Source of the DNA: Candidatus Dormiibacterota bacterium
GTDB lineage: Bacteria > Chloroflexota > Dormibacteria > Aeolococcales > Aeolococcaceae
Length of the DNA stretch: 40,820 nt
Direction: 5' to 3'
Assembly: GCA_003142035.1 (NCBI GenBank)
Contig: PLOF01000043.1
Coordinates: 55,591-96,410, forward strand
Part shown: one piece after another, positions 9,381 through 16,601 of the stretch
Layout: every line of letters starts with the position of its first letter
Numbering within the stretch: the first letter of the stretch is position 1
Program-made: the position numbers and the translations under genes
Notes under the pieces: model-generated
The model's input: only the letters and a program-made list of their open reading frames with translations
The model's database searches: none
What the model was told of the DNA's origin: nothing

Positions 9381-10349
9381 TTGGATCCAGAGGTGACCGA
9401 GACGGTGACAGCCCCGCGTGTCGAGATGGCGGCCCCGCGTGCCATTCCGCTTGCCTGGCCGGCCACCATCGCCGTCGTCGGCGCCGGGCGTGCCGGCGGC
9501 GCCCTGGCCGCCGCGCTCGCTGCGGCGGGCCACCCCGTCACCGCCATCGCCGGCCGGGACCCGGGGCGCGCCGGCCTCCTGGCGGCACGGGTCGGTGCCC
9601 GGCCCGCACCCACCCCGCTGGCGGCGATCCTCGCCGCCGACCTGACCTTCCTCACCGTCCCCGACACCGCCGTTGCCGGGGTCGCCGCCTCGGTGGCCGC
9701 CGGAGGTACCGACCTGAGCGGTCACGGGGTGGCCCATTGCAGCGCCAGCCTCGGGCTCGAGGCACTGGCGGCGCTGCGGGTGACCGGGGCGACCATCGGC
9801 TGCCTGCACCCCTTCCAGGCGCTCGCCGGCGTTGAATCGGCTCCCCTCCTCCGGGGGGCGCTGATGGCGATCGAAGCGGATCCCGCCCTCCAGGCACCGC
9901 TCCGCGGCCTCGCCGATGATCTCGGCGGGCGGCCGATAGAGCTGACCCCCGGAACCCGCGCCCTCTACCACGCCGCCGCGGTGCTGGCGGGCAACGCCCC
10001 CCTCGCCCTGCTCTCCGCGGCCACCGAGCTGCTGGTGGCGGCGGGACTGGAGCCGCCCGCCGCCGAGGAGGCGCTGGTCTCCCTCATGGAGGGGGCACTC
10101 GCCAATGCCCGCCGGGTCGGTCCCCGGGCGGCCCTCACCGGCCCGGTGGTGAGGGGCGACACCGCCACCGTCGCCGCCCACCTCGAAGCCCTCAGGGAGC
10201 GCCCCGACACCGCCGCCCTCTACCGCGCACTGACCCAGGCGATCCTGCTTCTGGCCGGAGAGGGGGGCCGAGAGGAGATCTCCGCCTTGCTCGAAGACCG
10301 CACCATCCCCGCCTCCCCGCACTCAACGGAGGACCCGACATGCCAGTGA
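9381..10349 (+). CDS. Rossmann-fold/DUF2520 protein upstream of panB
   Basis: An N-terminal Rossmann domain with a GAGRAGGALAAAL dinucleotide-binding loop is followed by a helical DUF2520 domain (GTRALYHAAAVLAGN, LTGPVVRGDTATVAAHL). The fold resembles ketopantoate reductase and pyrroline-5-carboxylate reductase. In mycobacteria the homologous gene precedes panC-panD, and here it heads panB-panC-panD. No panE is in the window, so an NADPH-dependent ketopantoate reductase role is attractive but unproven. The start is ambiguous: TTG at 9381, GTG at 9393 or ATG at 9426; the Rossmann strand begins after the last of these. Its 3' end overlaps panB by 10 bases, implying co-translation. Confidence 0.82.
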   Translation: MDPEVTETVTAPRVEMAAPRAIPLAWPATIAVVGAGRAGGALAAALAAAGHPVTAIAGRDPGRAGLLAARVGARPAPTPLAAILAADLTFLTVPDTAVAGVAASVAAGGTDLSGHGVAHCSASLGLEALAALRVTGATIGCLHPFQALAGVESAPLLRGALMAIEADPALQAPLRGLADDLGGRPIELTPGTRALYHAAAVLAGNAPLALLSAATELLVAAGLEPPAAEEALVSLMEGALANARRVGPRAALTGPVVRGDTATVAAHLEALRERPDTAALYRALTQAILLLAGEGGREEISALLEDRTIPASPHSTEDPTCQ

Positions 10350-11134
10350 CCATCCGCAGCCTGCTCGAACGCAAGCGCCGCGGCGAGCGCTTCGCCATGC
10401 TCACCGCGTACGACTACACGACGGCGAGGATCCTGGCCGAGGCCGAGATCCCCGTCCTCCTGGTCGGCGACTCCCTCGGCATGGTCATGCTCGGCTATCG
10501 CAACACCCTGCCCGTGACCATGGAGGAGATGCTCCACCACGCCCGGGCGGTCGCTCGTGGCGCCCCCGACCAGCTCCTGGTCGGGGACCTGCCGTTCAAT
10601 TCGTACCACGCCTCCGACGAGCAGGCCATCGCCAACGCGGCCAGCCTTCTGCAGGCGGGGATGCACGCGGTCAAGGTCGAGGGTGGCGGACGGGTCGTCC
10701 AGCTGGTGGCGAAACTGACCGAACGCGGCATCCCGGTGATGGGCCACCTCGGTCTGACCCCCCAGTTCGTCAACCTCTTCGGTGGTTTCCGGGTGCAGGG
10801 GAGGGAGGTGGAGTCGGGCGCCAGGATCGAGAGCGATGCCCGGGAGCTGGAGGCGGCGGGCGCCTTCGCCGTCGTGCTCGAAGGCATGCCCGGGCCGCTG
10901 GCGGCGTCGGTGACCGCCTCTCTCACCATCCCCACCATCGGGATCGGCGCCGGCCCCGGCTGCGATGGGCAGGTCCTGGTCTTCCACGACCTCCTGGGGT
11001 TGAACCGCGACCCCCTGCCCAAGTTCGTCAAGGTCTTCGCCCCGCTCGGTGACGAGGCGGTGGCCGCCACCCGTGCCTATGCGGCGGAGGTGGCAGCGGG
11101 CACCTTCCCTGACGATGCCCACACATACAGCTGA
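10340..11134 (+). CDS. panB: 3-methyl-2-oxobutanoate hydroxymethyltransferase
   Basis: PanB transfers a hydroxymethyl group from methylene-THF to 2-oxoisovalerate, giving ketopantoate, the first committed step to pantothenate and CoA. The 264-residue protein is of full family length, with MLTAYDY, VGDSLGMVMLGY (metal-binding Asp), VTMEEM, DLPF, VKVEGG, GHLGLTPQ and IGIGAGPGCDGQVLV. The ATG overlaps the end of the DUF2520 gene, and its 3' end overlaps panC by 20 bases. Confidence 0.96.
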   Translation: MPVTIRSLLERKRRGERFAMLTAYDYTTARILAEAEIPVLLVGDSLGMVMLGYRNTLPVTMEEMLHHARAVARGAPDQLLVGDLPFNSYHASDEQAIANAASLLQAGMHAVKVEGGGRVVQLVAKLTERGIPVMGHLGLTPQFVNLFGGFRVQGREVESGARIESDARELEAAGAFAVVLEGMPGPLAASVTASLTIPTIGIGAGPGCDGQVLVFHDLLGLNRDPLPKFVKVFAPLGDEAVAATRAYAAEVAAGTFPDDAHTYS

Positions 11135-12026
11135 CCGGCGCTCACCCCTCAGCCGGGTCGATGGCCCGGAGGAGCTGCGCCGCCGGTGCGATCGGATCCG
11201 GGCCGCCGGCCAGAGCCTCGGGCTGGTGCCGACCATGGGGGCGCTGCACGCCGGCCACCGTCGATTGATTCAGAGGTCGAGGGCGGAATGCGACCGCACG
11301 GTGGTGAGCATCTTCGTCAACCCGATCCAGTTCGGTCCGGGCGAGGACTTGAACCTGTATCCCCGTTCCCTGGACGCCGACCTTGCCGTCTGCGCCGAGC
11401 TGGGGGTGGACCTGGCCTACGCTCCGAGTGAGGCCGCCATGTACCCGGAGGGGTTCGCCACTCGGGTCAATCTGCGGGGGGCGCTCGTCGAGACCCTCGA
11501 GGGGGCTCGTCGCCCGGGGCACTTCGAGGGCGTGGCGACGGTGGTGACCAAGCTCCTGGTCACCGCCCGGCCGGATCGCGCCTACTTCGGGCACAAGGAT
11601 GCCCAGCAGTGCGCCGTCGTCCGCCGCCTGGCCGCTGACTTGAACACCGGGGCCGAGATCGTCGTCTGCCCCACCGTCCGTGACGCGGACGGCCTTGCCC
11701 TCTCCAGCCGCAATGCCCGGCTCGATCCCGCGGGGCGGCGCCAGGCCCTCGCCATCCCGGCCGCCCTGGCCGCCGCCGATGCAGCCTTCCGGCTCGGGGA
11801 GCGGGACGCCGAGGCGATCCGCGATGTGGTCCTGCGCCGGCTCGCCGAGAGCCCCGCGTTGGACGTGGACTACGTGGCCGTGGTCGACGCGCTGACCTTC
11901 CTCCCGATCACGAAGATGCACGTTCGGTGCGAAATTCTCATCGCTGCTAGAATGGGCGGGGTCCGGCTGATCGACGTGCTCACGCCGGGAACCGATGAAG
12001 GGCTGGTCGTCGGTGTGGGGGAGTAA
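11115..12026 (+). CDS. panC: Pantothenate synthetase
   Basis: PanC condenses pantoate and beta-alanine using ATP through a pantoyl-adenylate. Visible signatures are [10 protein letters not shown] (HIGH-like nucleotide motif), [33 protein letters not shown] and the KMSKS-like LSSRN. The ATG at 11115 lies inside the end of panB and gives 303 residues, about the usual length. A more upstream in-frame start would only add panB-overlapping residues without homology. The product joins pantoate from upstream and beta-alanine from panD downstream. Confidence 0.95.
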   Translation: MPTHTADRRSPLSRVDGPEELRRRCDRIRAAGQSLGLVPTMGALHAGHRRLIQRSRAECDRTVVSIFVNPIQFGPGEDLNLYPRSLDADLAVCAELGVDLAYAPSEAAMYPEGFATRVNLRGALVETLEGARRPGHFEGVATVVTKLLVTARPDRAYFGHKDAQQCAVVRRLAADLNTGAEIVVCPTVRDADGLALSSRNARLDPAGRRQALAIPAALAAADAAFRLGERDAEAIRDVVLRRLAESPALDVDYVAVVDALTFLPITKMHVRCEILIAARMGGVRLIDVLTPGTDEGLVVGVGE

Positions 12027-12061
12027 CCCCTGTTCGGCCTGGATTCGGAGAGGAGCGAAGG

Positions 12062-12421
12062 ATGCTGCGCACCGTCGTCAAGTCCAAGATCCACCGCGCC
12101 ACCGTCACCGGTGCGGACCTTGACTACGAGGGCTCCTGCAGCATCGACACGGAGCTCATGCGGCTGGCCGACATCCTCCCTGGTGAGCAGGTCCACGTCC
12201 TCAACCTGACCAACGGGGCACGGGCCGTCACCTACGCGATCGAGGGCGGGCCGGGCGAGCTGGGCCTGAACGGCGCCATCGCCCACCTGGGCGCCGTCGG
12301 CGATCTGGTCATCGTGATCACCTACGCCCACTACGAAGACGCCGAACTCGGACAGCACGTCCCCCGCATCGTCCTGGTCGACGCCCACAACCGGGCCCGC
12401 ACCGAGGCGGTGACGCCCTGA
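12062..12421 (+). CDS. panD: Aspartate 1-decarboxylase precursor
   Basis: PanD makes beta-alanine from aspartate using a pyruvoyl group formed by self-cleavage. The cleavage site is Gly24-Ser25 in YEGSCSID, and the motif [20 protein letters not shown] is present. The protein has 119 residues, the normal proenzyme size. A GGAGAGGAG Shine-Dalgarno precedes the ATG. A TAGAAT element within the end of panC (11948-11953) could be an internal promoter, though its -35 is weak. The nadB GTG follows after 2 bases. Confidence 0.96.
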   Translation: MLRTVVKSKIHRATVTGADLDYEGSCSIDTELMRLADILPGEQVHVLNLTNGARAVTYAIEGGPGELGLNGAIAHLGAVGDLVIVITYAHYEDAELGQHVPRIVLVDAHNRARTEAVTP

Positions 12422-12423
12422 CC

Positions 12424-14007
12424 GTGACTGCCAGGCTTCGAGGATCGGCCCCCGACATCGTGGTCGTGGGCGGTGGCGTCGCCGGGCTCGCCGCCGTGCT
12501 CACCGCCGCCCCCCGCGCCCGCGTGCTGGTGGTGAGCAAGGGCAGCACCGACGACGGCTGCACCGCGGCCGCCCAGGGCGGGATTGCCGCCGCGGTCGGG
12601 GCCGACGACTCCCCGGAGCTGCACTTCCAGGACACCATGGCCGCTGGTCGCGGCCTCTGCGACGAGCGAGCGGTGCGCCTGATGGTCGAGGAGGCGCCGG
12701 CCCGGGTCGGCCAGCTGGCCGACTGGGGCGTGGCATTCGACCGCAACGCGGACGGCGTCGACCTCCACCGGGAGGCTGCTCACAGCCGGGCCCGCGTGCT
12801 CCATGCCCGCGGCGACGCCACCGGCGCGGCCATCGAGGCCGCCCTGCTGCAGCGCCTTCACGAGAGCGGCGCCACCGTCCTCCAGGACCAGGTGGTCACC
12901 CAGTTGGTACTTGACGGTGCCGGCTGCGCCGGCGTCGAGCTCTGCGATCCCGCCTCCGGCGAGAGGGCGCGGGTGACTGCCGGCGCCGTGGTCCTGGCGA
13001 CCGGTGGAGCATCCGCCCTCTGGCGTCACACCACCAACCCGGCCGGGGCCACCGGCGACGGCATCGCCCTCGCGTACGAGGCGGGCGCCGATATCGCCGA
13101 CGTCGAGTTCATCCAGTTCCACCCCACCGTCCTCGCGCTGCCGGGCGCCCCCGCCTTCCTCATCAGCGAGGCGGTTCGTGGCGAGGGCGGTCTGGTCGTG
13201 GATGCGAACGGGCGGCGCTTCCTGCAGGACGCCGACCCCCGCGGCGAGCTGGCCCCCCGTGACATCGTCGCCCGGTCGATCTGGGAGGAGATGGCGCGGA
13301 GCGGCAGCGCATCGGTGTTCCTCGACTGCCGCGGCGTCGGCGAGCGCCTTGCCGAGCGCTTCCCGACCATCGTCGCCACCTGCCGGAGCCACGGCGTCGA
13401 CCCTGTCGAGCAGTCCATCCCGATCGCTCCCGCCGCCCACTACACCATCGGCGGCGTGGTCACCGACCTGGACGGCGCGACCACCGTTCCCGGCCTCTAC
13501 GCCTGTGGTGAGGTGGCCAGGACCGGGGTGCACGGCGCCAACCGGCTGGCGAGCAACTCGCTGCTGGAGGGTGTGGTGTTCGGCCGGCGTGCCGCCCTGG
13601 CGGCCGTCGCCGGGCTCGCCGGCCGGCCCGCCGGGTCCGTCACCGAGCTTCCCGCCGTGGCGGTGGAGGCCCGGCTCGCCGACCTGGCGGCCGAGCAGGA
13701 GCTGCGCGAGCTGATGTGGTCGGCCTGCGGCATCAGCCGCACCGGTCCCGCCCTCACCGCTGCCAGGGCGATGATCGCGCAGATGGGGGAGGAGGAAGAG
13801 GGCAGGAACTGGCTCGCGCAGCGGCGCGGCCGGCTCGCCCGCACCGCGGCCCGACTCATCGTCGAGGCCGCGCTTTACCGAGAGGAGAGCCGGGGCGCTC
13901 ACCACCGTGGTGACTTCCCCACGAGCATCGACCGCTGGCGTGTGTCCCACGTCATGCGGGAACAGAGAGGAGTAGAGGTTGTCCACGACCCTGCAGCCCA
14001 TCACTGA
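12424..14007 (+). CDS. nadB: L-aspartate oxidase
   Basis: NadB is an FAD enzyme that oxidises aspartate to iminoaspartate for quinolinate and NAD synthesis. The 527-residue product has the FAD-binding GGGVAGLAAVL, the TAAAQGGIAAAVG loop, LHREAAHSRARVLHARGDATG, EFIQFHPT, ISEAVRGEGG, HYTIGGV and GANRLASNSLLE, placing it in the succinate dehydrogenase/NadB flavoprotein family. GTG at 12424 follows the panD stop by 2 bases. Fumarate reductase subunits share the fold, but the neighbouring nadC and absence of a partner subunit support NadB. nadA is not in the window. Confidence 0.95.
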   Translation: MTARLRGSAPDIVVVGGGVAGLAAVLTAAPRARVLVVSKGSTDDGCTAAAQGGIAAAVGADDSPELHFQDTMAAGRGLCDERAVRLMVEEAPARVGQLADWGVAFDRNADGVDLHREAAHSRARVLHARGDATGAAIEAALLQRLHESGATVLQDQVVTQLVLDGAGCAGVELCDPASGERARVTAGAVVLATGGASALWRHTTNPAGATGDGIALAYEAGADIADVEFIQFHPTVLALPGAPAFLISEAVRGEGGLVVDANGRRFLQDADPRGELAPRDIVARSIWEEMARSGSASVFLDCRGVGERLAERFPTIVATCRSHGVDPVEQSIPIAPAAHYTIGGVVTDLDGATTVPGLYACGEVARTGVHGANRLASNSLLEGVVFGRRAALAAVAGLAGRPAGSVTELPAVAVEARLADLAAEQELRELMWSACGISRTGPALTAARAMIAQMGEEEEGRNWLAQRRGRLARTAARLIVEAALYREESRGAHHRGDFPTSIDRWRVSHVMREQRGVEVVHDPAAHH

Positions 14008-14845
14008 AACGCTCGCACCCGAGCAGCTCGACATCCTCATACGCGCGGCCCTCGAGGAGGATCTGGGGGCCGGCGACGTGACCACCGATGCTCTCATCCC
14101 CCCGGCCATGACCTGTCGCGGCAAGGTCGTCTGCAAGCAGGACGGCGTGATCTGTGGGCTGTCCCTGGCGCGCCGCGCCTTTGAGCTCCTCGACGAGCGG
14201 GTGCAGTTCGACGCCAAGGTCAAGGACGGCGACAAGGTCCAGGAGGACGCGATCGTCATCCGCCTCTACGGTCCGGCCCGGGCCATCCTCAAGGGGGAGC
14301 GGGTCGCCCTCAACTTCCTTCAGCACCTCTCCGGGATCGCCACCATGACCGCCCGCTATGTCAAGGCGGTCGAGGGAACCAAGGCGACCATCCTCGACAC
14401 GCGCAAAACCACCCCGGGGCTGCGCTCGCTGGAGAAGTACGCCACCCGCATCGGCGGCGCCGACAACCATCGCTTCGGTCTCTACGACGCCATCCTCATC
14501 AAGGACACGCACCTCGCCCTGGTGGGTGGGGTCACCCCGGCGCTGCGCGCCATCCGCAAGGCGTACCCCGAGGACGACGTGATCGTCGAGGTCAGCTGCT
14601 TCCAGGAGCTCCAGCAGGCGCTCACCGACAAGGCGCCGCGCATCCTCCTCGACAACTTCTCGCCGGGCCAGGTGCGCGAGGCGATGGCCCTGATCCGGGG
14701 CCGCGCCATCGTCGAGGTGAGTGGCGGCGTCCAGCCGGGCAACGCCCGGGCGTATGCGCTCGGCGGGGTGGACTTCATCTCGGTGGGAGCACTGACCCAC
14801 AGCGCGGTCGCCCTGGACCTCTCGTTGAAGGTGACCCGCTACTGA
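13979..14845 (+). CDS. nadC: Quinolinate phosphoribosyltransferase
   Basis: NadC converts quinolinate and PRPP to nicotinate mononucleotide. The 288 residues match the family: EEDLGAGDVTTDAL, LNFLQHLSGIATMTARYV, DTRKTTPGLRSLEKYATRIGGADNHRFGLYDA (only its start is needed to recognise it), EVSGGVQPGNARAYA and DFISVGALTHS. The TTG start lies 29 bases inside the end of nadB and is preceded by GAGAGGAG, so the two are translationally coupled. It is the last gene of the cofactor operon. Confidence 0.95.
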   Translation: MSTTLQPITETLAPEQLDILIRAALEEDLGAGDVTTDALIPPAMTCRGKVVCKQDGVICGLSLARRAFELLDERVQFDAKVKDGDKVQEDAIVIRLYGPARAILKGERVALNFLQHLSGIATMTARYVKAVEGTKATILDTRKTTPGLRSLEKYATRIGGADNHRFGLYDAILIKDTHLALVGGVTPALRAIRKAYPEDDVIVEVSCFQELQQALTDKAPRILLDNFSPGQVREAMALIRGRAIVEVSGGVQPGNARAYALGGVDFISVGALTHSAVALDLSLKVTRY

Positions 14846-14859
14846 GGGCGACGGAGTGA

Positions 14860-14886
14860 GGAGCGAGAGCCGAGGGCTTTCGCTCC
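14860..14886 (+). terminator. Hairpin ending the pan-nad operon
   Basis: GGAGCGAGAGCC (14860-14871) pairs with GGCTTTCGCTCC (14875-14886) with one G-T wobble and a tight GAG loop, 15 bases after the nadC stop. No poly-T follows, so termination may be Rho-assisted or use an unusual downstream context. Confidence 0.55.
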
Positions 14887-14978
14887 GAGCGTAGGACCTT
14901 TCAGTACGCGGAGCGAGCACTAGGGATCTGCGCGAGCGAGGAGACGTGGGGGTGGTGCTTCGCTGCGGCCCGGCCGTC

Positions 14979-15056
14979 GGCACGCCCTGACTGGCGTGCC
15001 GCGCCCTCTGCTCGGCGGCATTGCAACTGCCGCCTGCGCAGAGCCTTCGCTGCGCA
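14979..15056. repeat. Three adjacent hairpins between convergent genes
   Basis: Three inverted repeats follow each other. GGCACGCC/GGCGTGCC spans 14979-15000 with a 6-base loop, GGCGGCA/TGCCGCC spans 15014-15034 with a 7-base loop, and TGCGCAG/CTGCGCA spans 15035-15056 with an 8-base loop. They sit between nadC and the minus-strand DUF2017 gene. They could form a bidirectional terminator, a REP-like element or part of a structured RNA. Confidence 0.5.
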
Positions 15057-15088
15057 CGCACCCCCGCTTCTCCTGAGGTGGTCCGCCC

Positions 15089-15538
15089 CTACCCCTCCAG
15101 GACGGCGACGAGCTCCTCTTGGATGAGGCCGAGGGCGAGCAGCACGCGGAACTCGGGGGAGCGCCGCATGGCGTCGTCCGCCTGCTGCTCCCAGCCGTCC
15201 TCCTCGACGCCCATGATCCCGCCCGCCGTGATGCGGAGCAGGTTGAGGCCGCGCGCCCAGGCGAGAGCCTGCTCCTCGGTGAGCACGGTCACGTCCTCCC
15301 CCGAGCCGATGCAGTCCCGGATGACGTCGAGATCAGCCTCCCGGCTCCGCTCGATCTCGGGGCGCACCCAGCGGTCGTACTCGGCCTGGAACTCGGGATC
15401 GTCGTAGGCGACGGGGACGGTCGGACGGACCTGGCCGAGGCTCGGGGCCAGCTGCTCGACGATCATCACCAGCGCCGCTCTCTCATCGGAGTCGAGACGG
15501 ATCTGGATCCGCCCGCGCCGCTTGCGGACCTCGGCCAC
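15089..15538 (-). CDS. DUF2017 family protein downstream of clpS
   Basis: The product matches the DUF2017 pattern found next to clpS in Actinobacteria, which includes the mycobacterial oxidative-stress regulator AosR. It is largely helical, with IQIRLDSDERAALVMIVEQL near the start, an acidic middle (DDPEFQAEYDRWVRPEIERSR) and LNLLRITAGGIMGVEEDGW towards the end. GTG at 15538 is chosen because it lies 7 bases after the clpS stop; a TTG at 15577 would overlap clpS and adds residues without homology. Only one cysteine is present, so a two-cysteine redox switch as proposed for AosR is not possible within one chain. Confidence 0.78.
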   Translation of the reverse strand: MAEVRKRRGRIQIRLDSDERAALVMIVEQLAPSLGQVRPTVPVAYDDPEFQAEYDRWVRPEIERSREADLDVIRDCIGSGEDVTVLTEEQALAWARGLNLLRITAGGIMGVEEDGWEQQADDAMRRSPEFRVLLALGLIQEELVAVLEG

Positions 15539-15545
15539 CGGCGCC

Positions 15546-15857
15546 CTACCCGCGACCCATGGTCGCCTGGAGGCCAAAGCCGTGGAGGCGGGACACCGTG
15601 ACCTCGGCCTGCTCCCGGGGCTGGGTGACGACCACCGCCTTGCCCTCGTGGTGCACCTGCAGCATCAGCTTCGTCGCCGTCTCGAAGTCGTAACCGAACA
15701 GCCGCCGGAGCACCAGGACCACGTACGACATGAGGGTGATCGGGTCATTCCAGACCAGCACGTCCCAGCCCGGGTCGCGAACGGTGTGCTCGCTGCCCGC
15801 CGGAACCTCGATGGGCGTCTCGGCAGGGGCAGGAGGCTGCGCTGTCGACGGTGCCAT
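15546..15857 (-). CDS. clpS: ATP-dependent Clp protease adaptor ClpS
   Basis: ClpS delivers N-degron substrates to ClpA or ClpC. The 103-residue protein has a disordered Pro/Ala N-terminal arm and the core [20 protein letters not shown], which includes the Asn-Asp pair that contacts the substrate N-terminus, then [23 protein letters not shown] and the ExAE-type strand. The likely partner ClpC is encoded at 18421-20937. Its ATG has no Shine-Dalgarno, but TAACCT lies 9 bases upstream. The DUF2017 gene follows immediately. Confidence 0.93.
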   Translation of the reverse strand: MAPSTAQPPAPAETPIEVPAGSEHTVRDPGWDVLVWNDPITLMSYVVLVLRRLFGYDFETATKLMLQVHHEGKAVVVTQPREQAEVTVSRLHGFGLQATMGRG

Positions 15858-15866
15858 CGGTTTTCA

Positions 15867-15872
15867 AGGTTA
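15867..15872 (-). promoter_or_regulatory. TAACCT -10 element, leaderless start of clpS
   Basis: On the minus strand TAACCT is separated from the clpS ATG by 9 bases, with no ribosome-binding site between. It fits the same TANNCT pattern seen before ftsH, uvrA and others in this window. Confidence 0.42.
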
Positions 15873-15941
15873 GTCCACTCGGAGGCGAACGCGACACCGG
15901 ATGGAGGGCCGGTCCGGGAAGGGAGGCCGAGGGTCGGAACC

Positions 15942-16154
15942 CTAGCTGGCAGATCCCACGTCGGAGAGCTTGAAGATGTCCTTCCACACTGCGAAAGCGG
16001 TCTCAGCCTGGTGGGCGGTGGTCGGCCCCTCGAGGACTGCCTGGAGCGGCAGCTCGCAGTTGTGGCAGATGATCCAGATCGGTCCCGGTTCGCTGATGCG
16101 GCGCTCCAGCCGGTGCTTGTGCCCACACTCTTCGCAGGTGATCGTGACCCTCAT
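15942..16154 (-). CDS. Small CxxC zinc-finger protein
   Basis: A 70-residue protein with two CxxC knuckles, CEEC at 7-10 and CHNC about 30-33, which should bind one zinc. I do not recognise a named family. A GGTGAG Shine-Dalgarno lies just before the ATG. It precedes clpS on the same strand with an 84-base gap holding a clpS promoter-like element, so it may be co-transcribed with or independent of clpS. A nucleic-acid-binding or chaperone-like role is possible but is only inference. Confidence 0.7.
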   Translation of the reverse strand: MRVTITCEECGHKHRLERRISEPGPIWIICHNCELPLQAVLEGPTTAHQAETAFAVWKDIFKLSDVGSAS

Positions 16155-16601
16155 GGCTCACCGAGGTTCGCATGGCGGTGCGACGCCACCCCCGAGGGTC
16201 CTGTATTGCCCCGGTCACGAAGTGCAACGATCTCCTGACAGCAGGCGCCGGCGGGCTGATGGCCCACCGACCGGCATCACGTCACACGCTGCCATCGCCG
16301 CGACGGGTGGTGTGTTTTTACCAGTCGGATAGGCGCGGCGTCACCGGCTCGAGGCCGCGCCGGCATCGCGCGGGTCGGGCACGGCGCCGTCCTGAAGACG
16401 GCGGCAGCACGGTGTGGAGGGGGTCCCAGCGCCCTCCTGCCCCTATCGCGGTACCCTGATAGACTGCCTGTGTCGCACGGTAACGGTGCAAACGCGCCCG
16501 TTCTTCGCCTCCAAGCGACACCATTCCGGGCCCCAGGGCCCACATCCCTCGGCAGCACACTCCCCCGAGGTGCACGGCGAGAGAGACAGAAGAGGAGACA
16601 G
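16155..16601 (+). other. 447-base gene-free leader of rpsA
   Basis: No convincing gene lies here. The stretch contains a stem GGCGCGGC/GCCGCGCC (16332-16361), a stem CGCCGTC/GACGGCG (16385-16403) and TAGACT at 16460-16465. The rpsA message would then have a leader of about 130 bases. Since S1 is often autoregulated through its own leader, this is a candidate regulatory RNA. An in-frame GTG at 16470 could alternatively extend rpsA by 44 residues. Confidence 0.4.
16460..16465 (+). promoter_or_regulatory. TAGACT -10 element upstream of rpsA
   Basis: TAGACT with a preceding TGA gives an extended -10-like context (CTGATAGACTG). The expected transcription start is near 16472. No -35 match is seen. 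Confidence 0.4.

Noticed and set aside
9275-9835. Frame starting at the TTG inside TACACTTG before the DUF2520 gene
   Set aside because: It runs out of frame through the Rossmann domain gene with an Arg/Pro/Gly-rich translation.
14846-15088. Possible CRISPR array or tandem repeat from recurring GAGCGAG words
   Set aside because: The words are irregularly spaced and belong to hairpin arms; there are no equal repeats with spacers.
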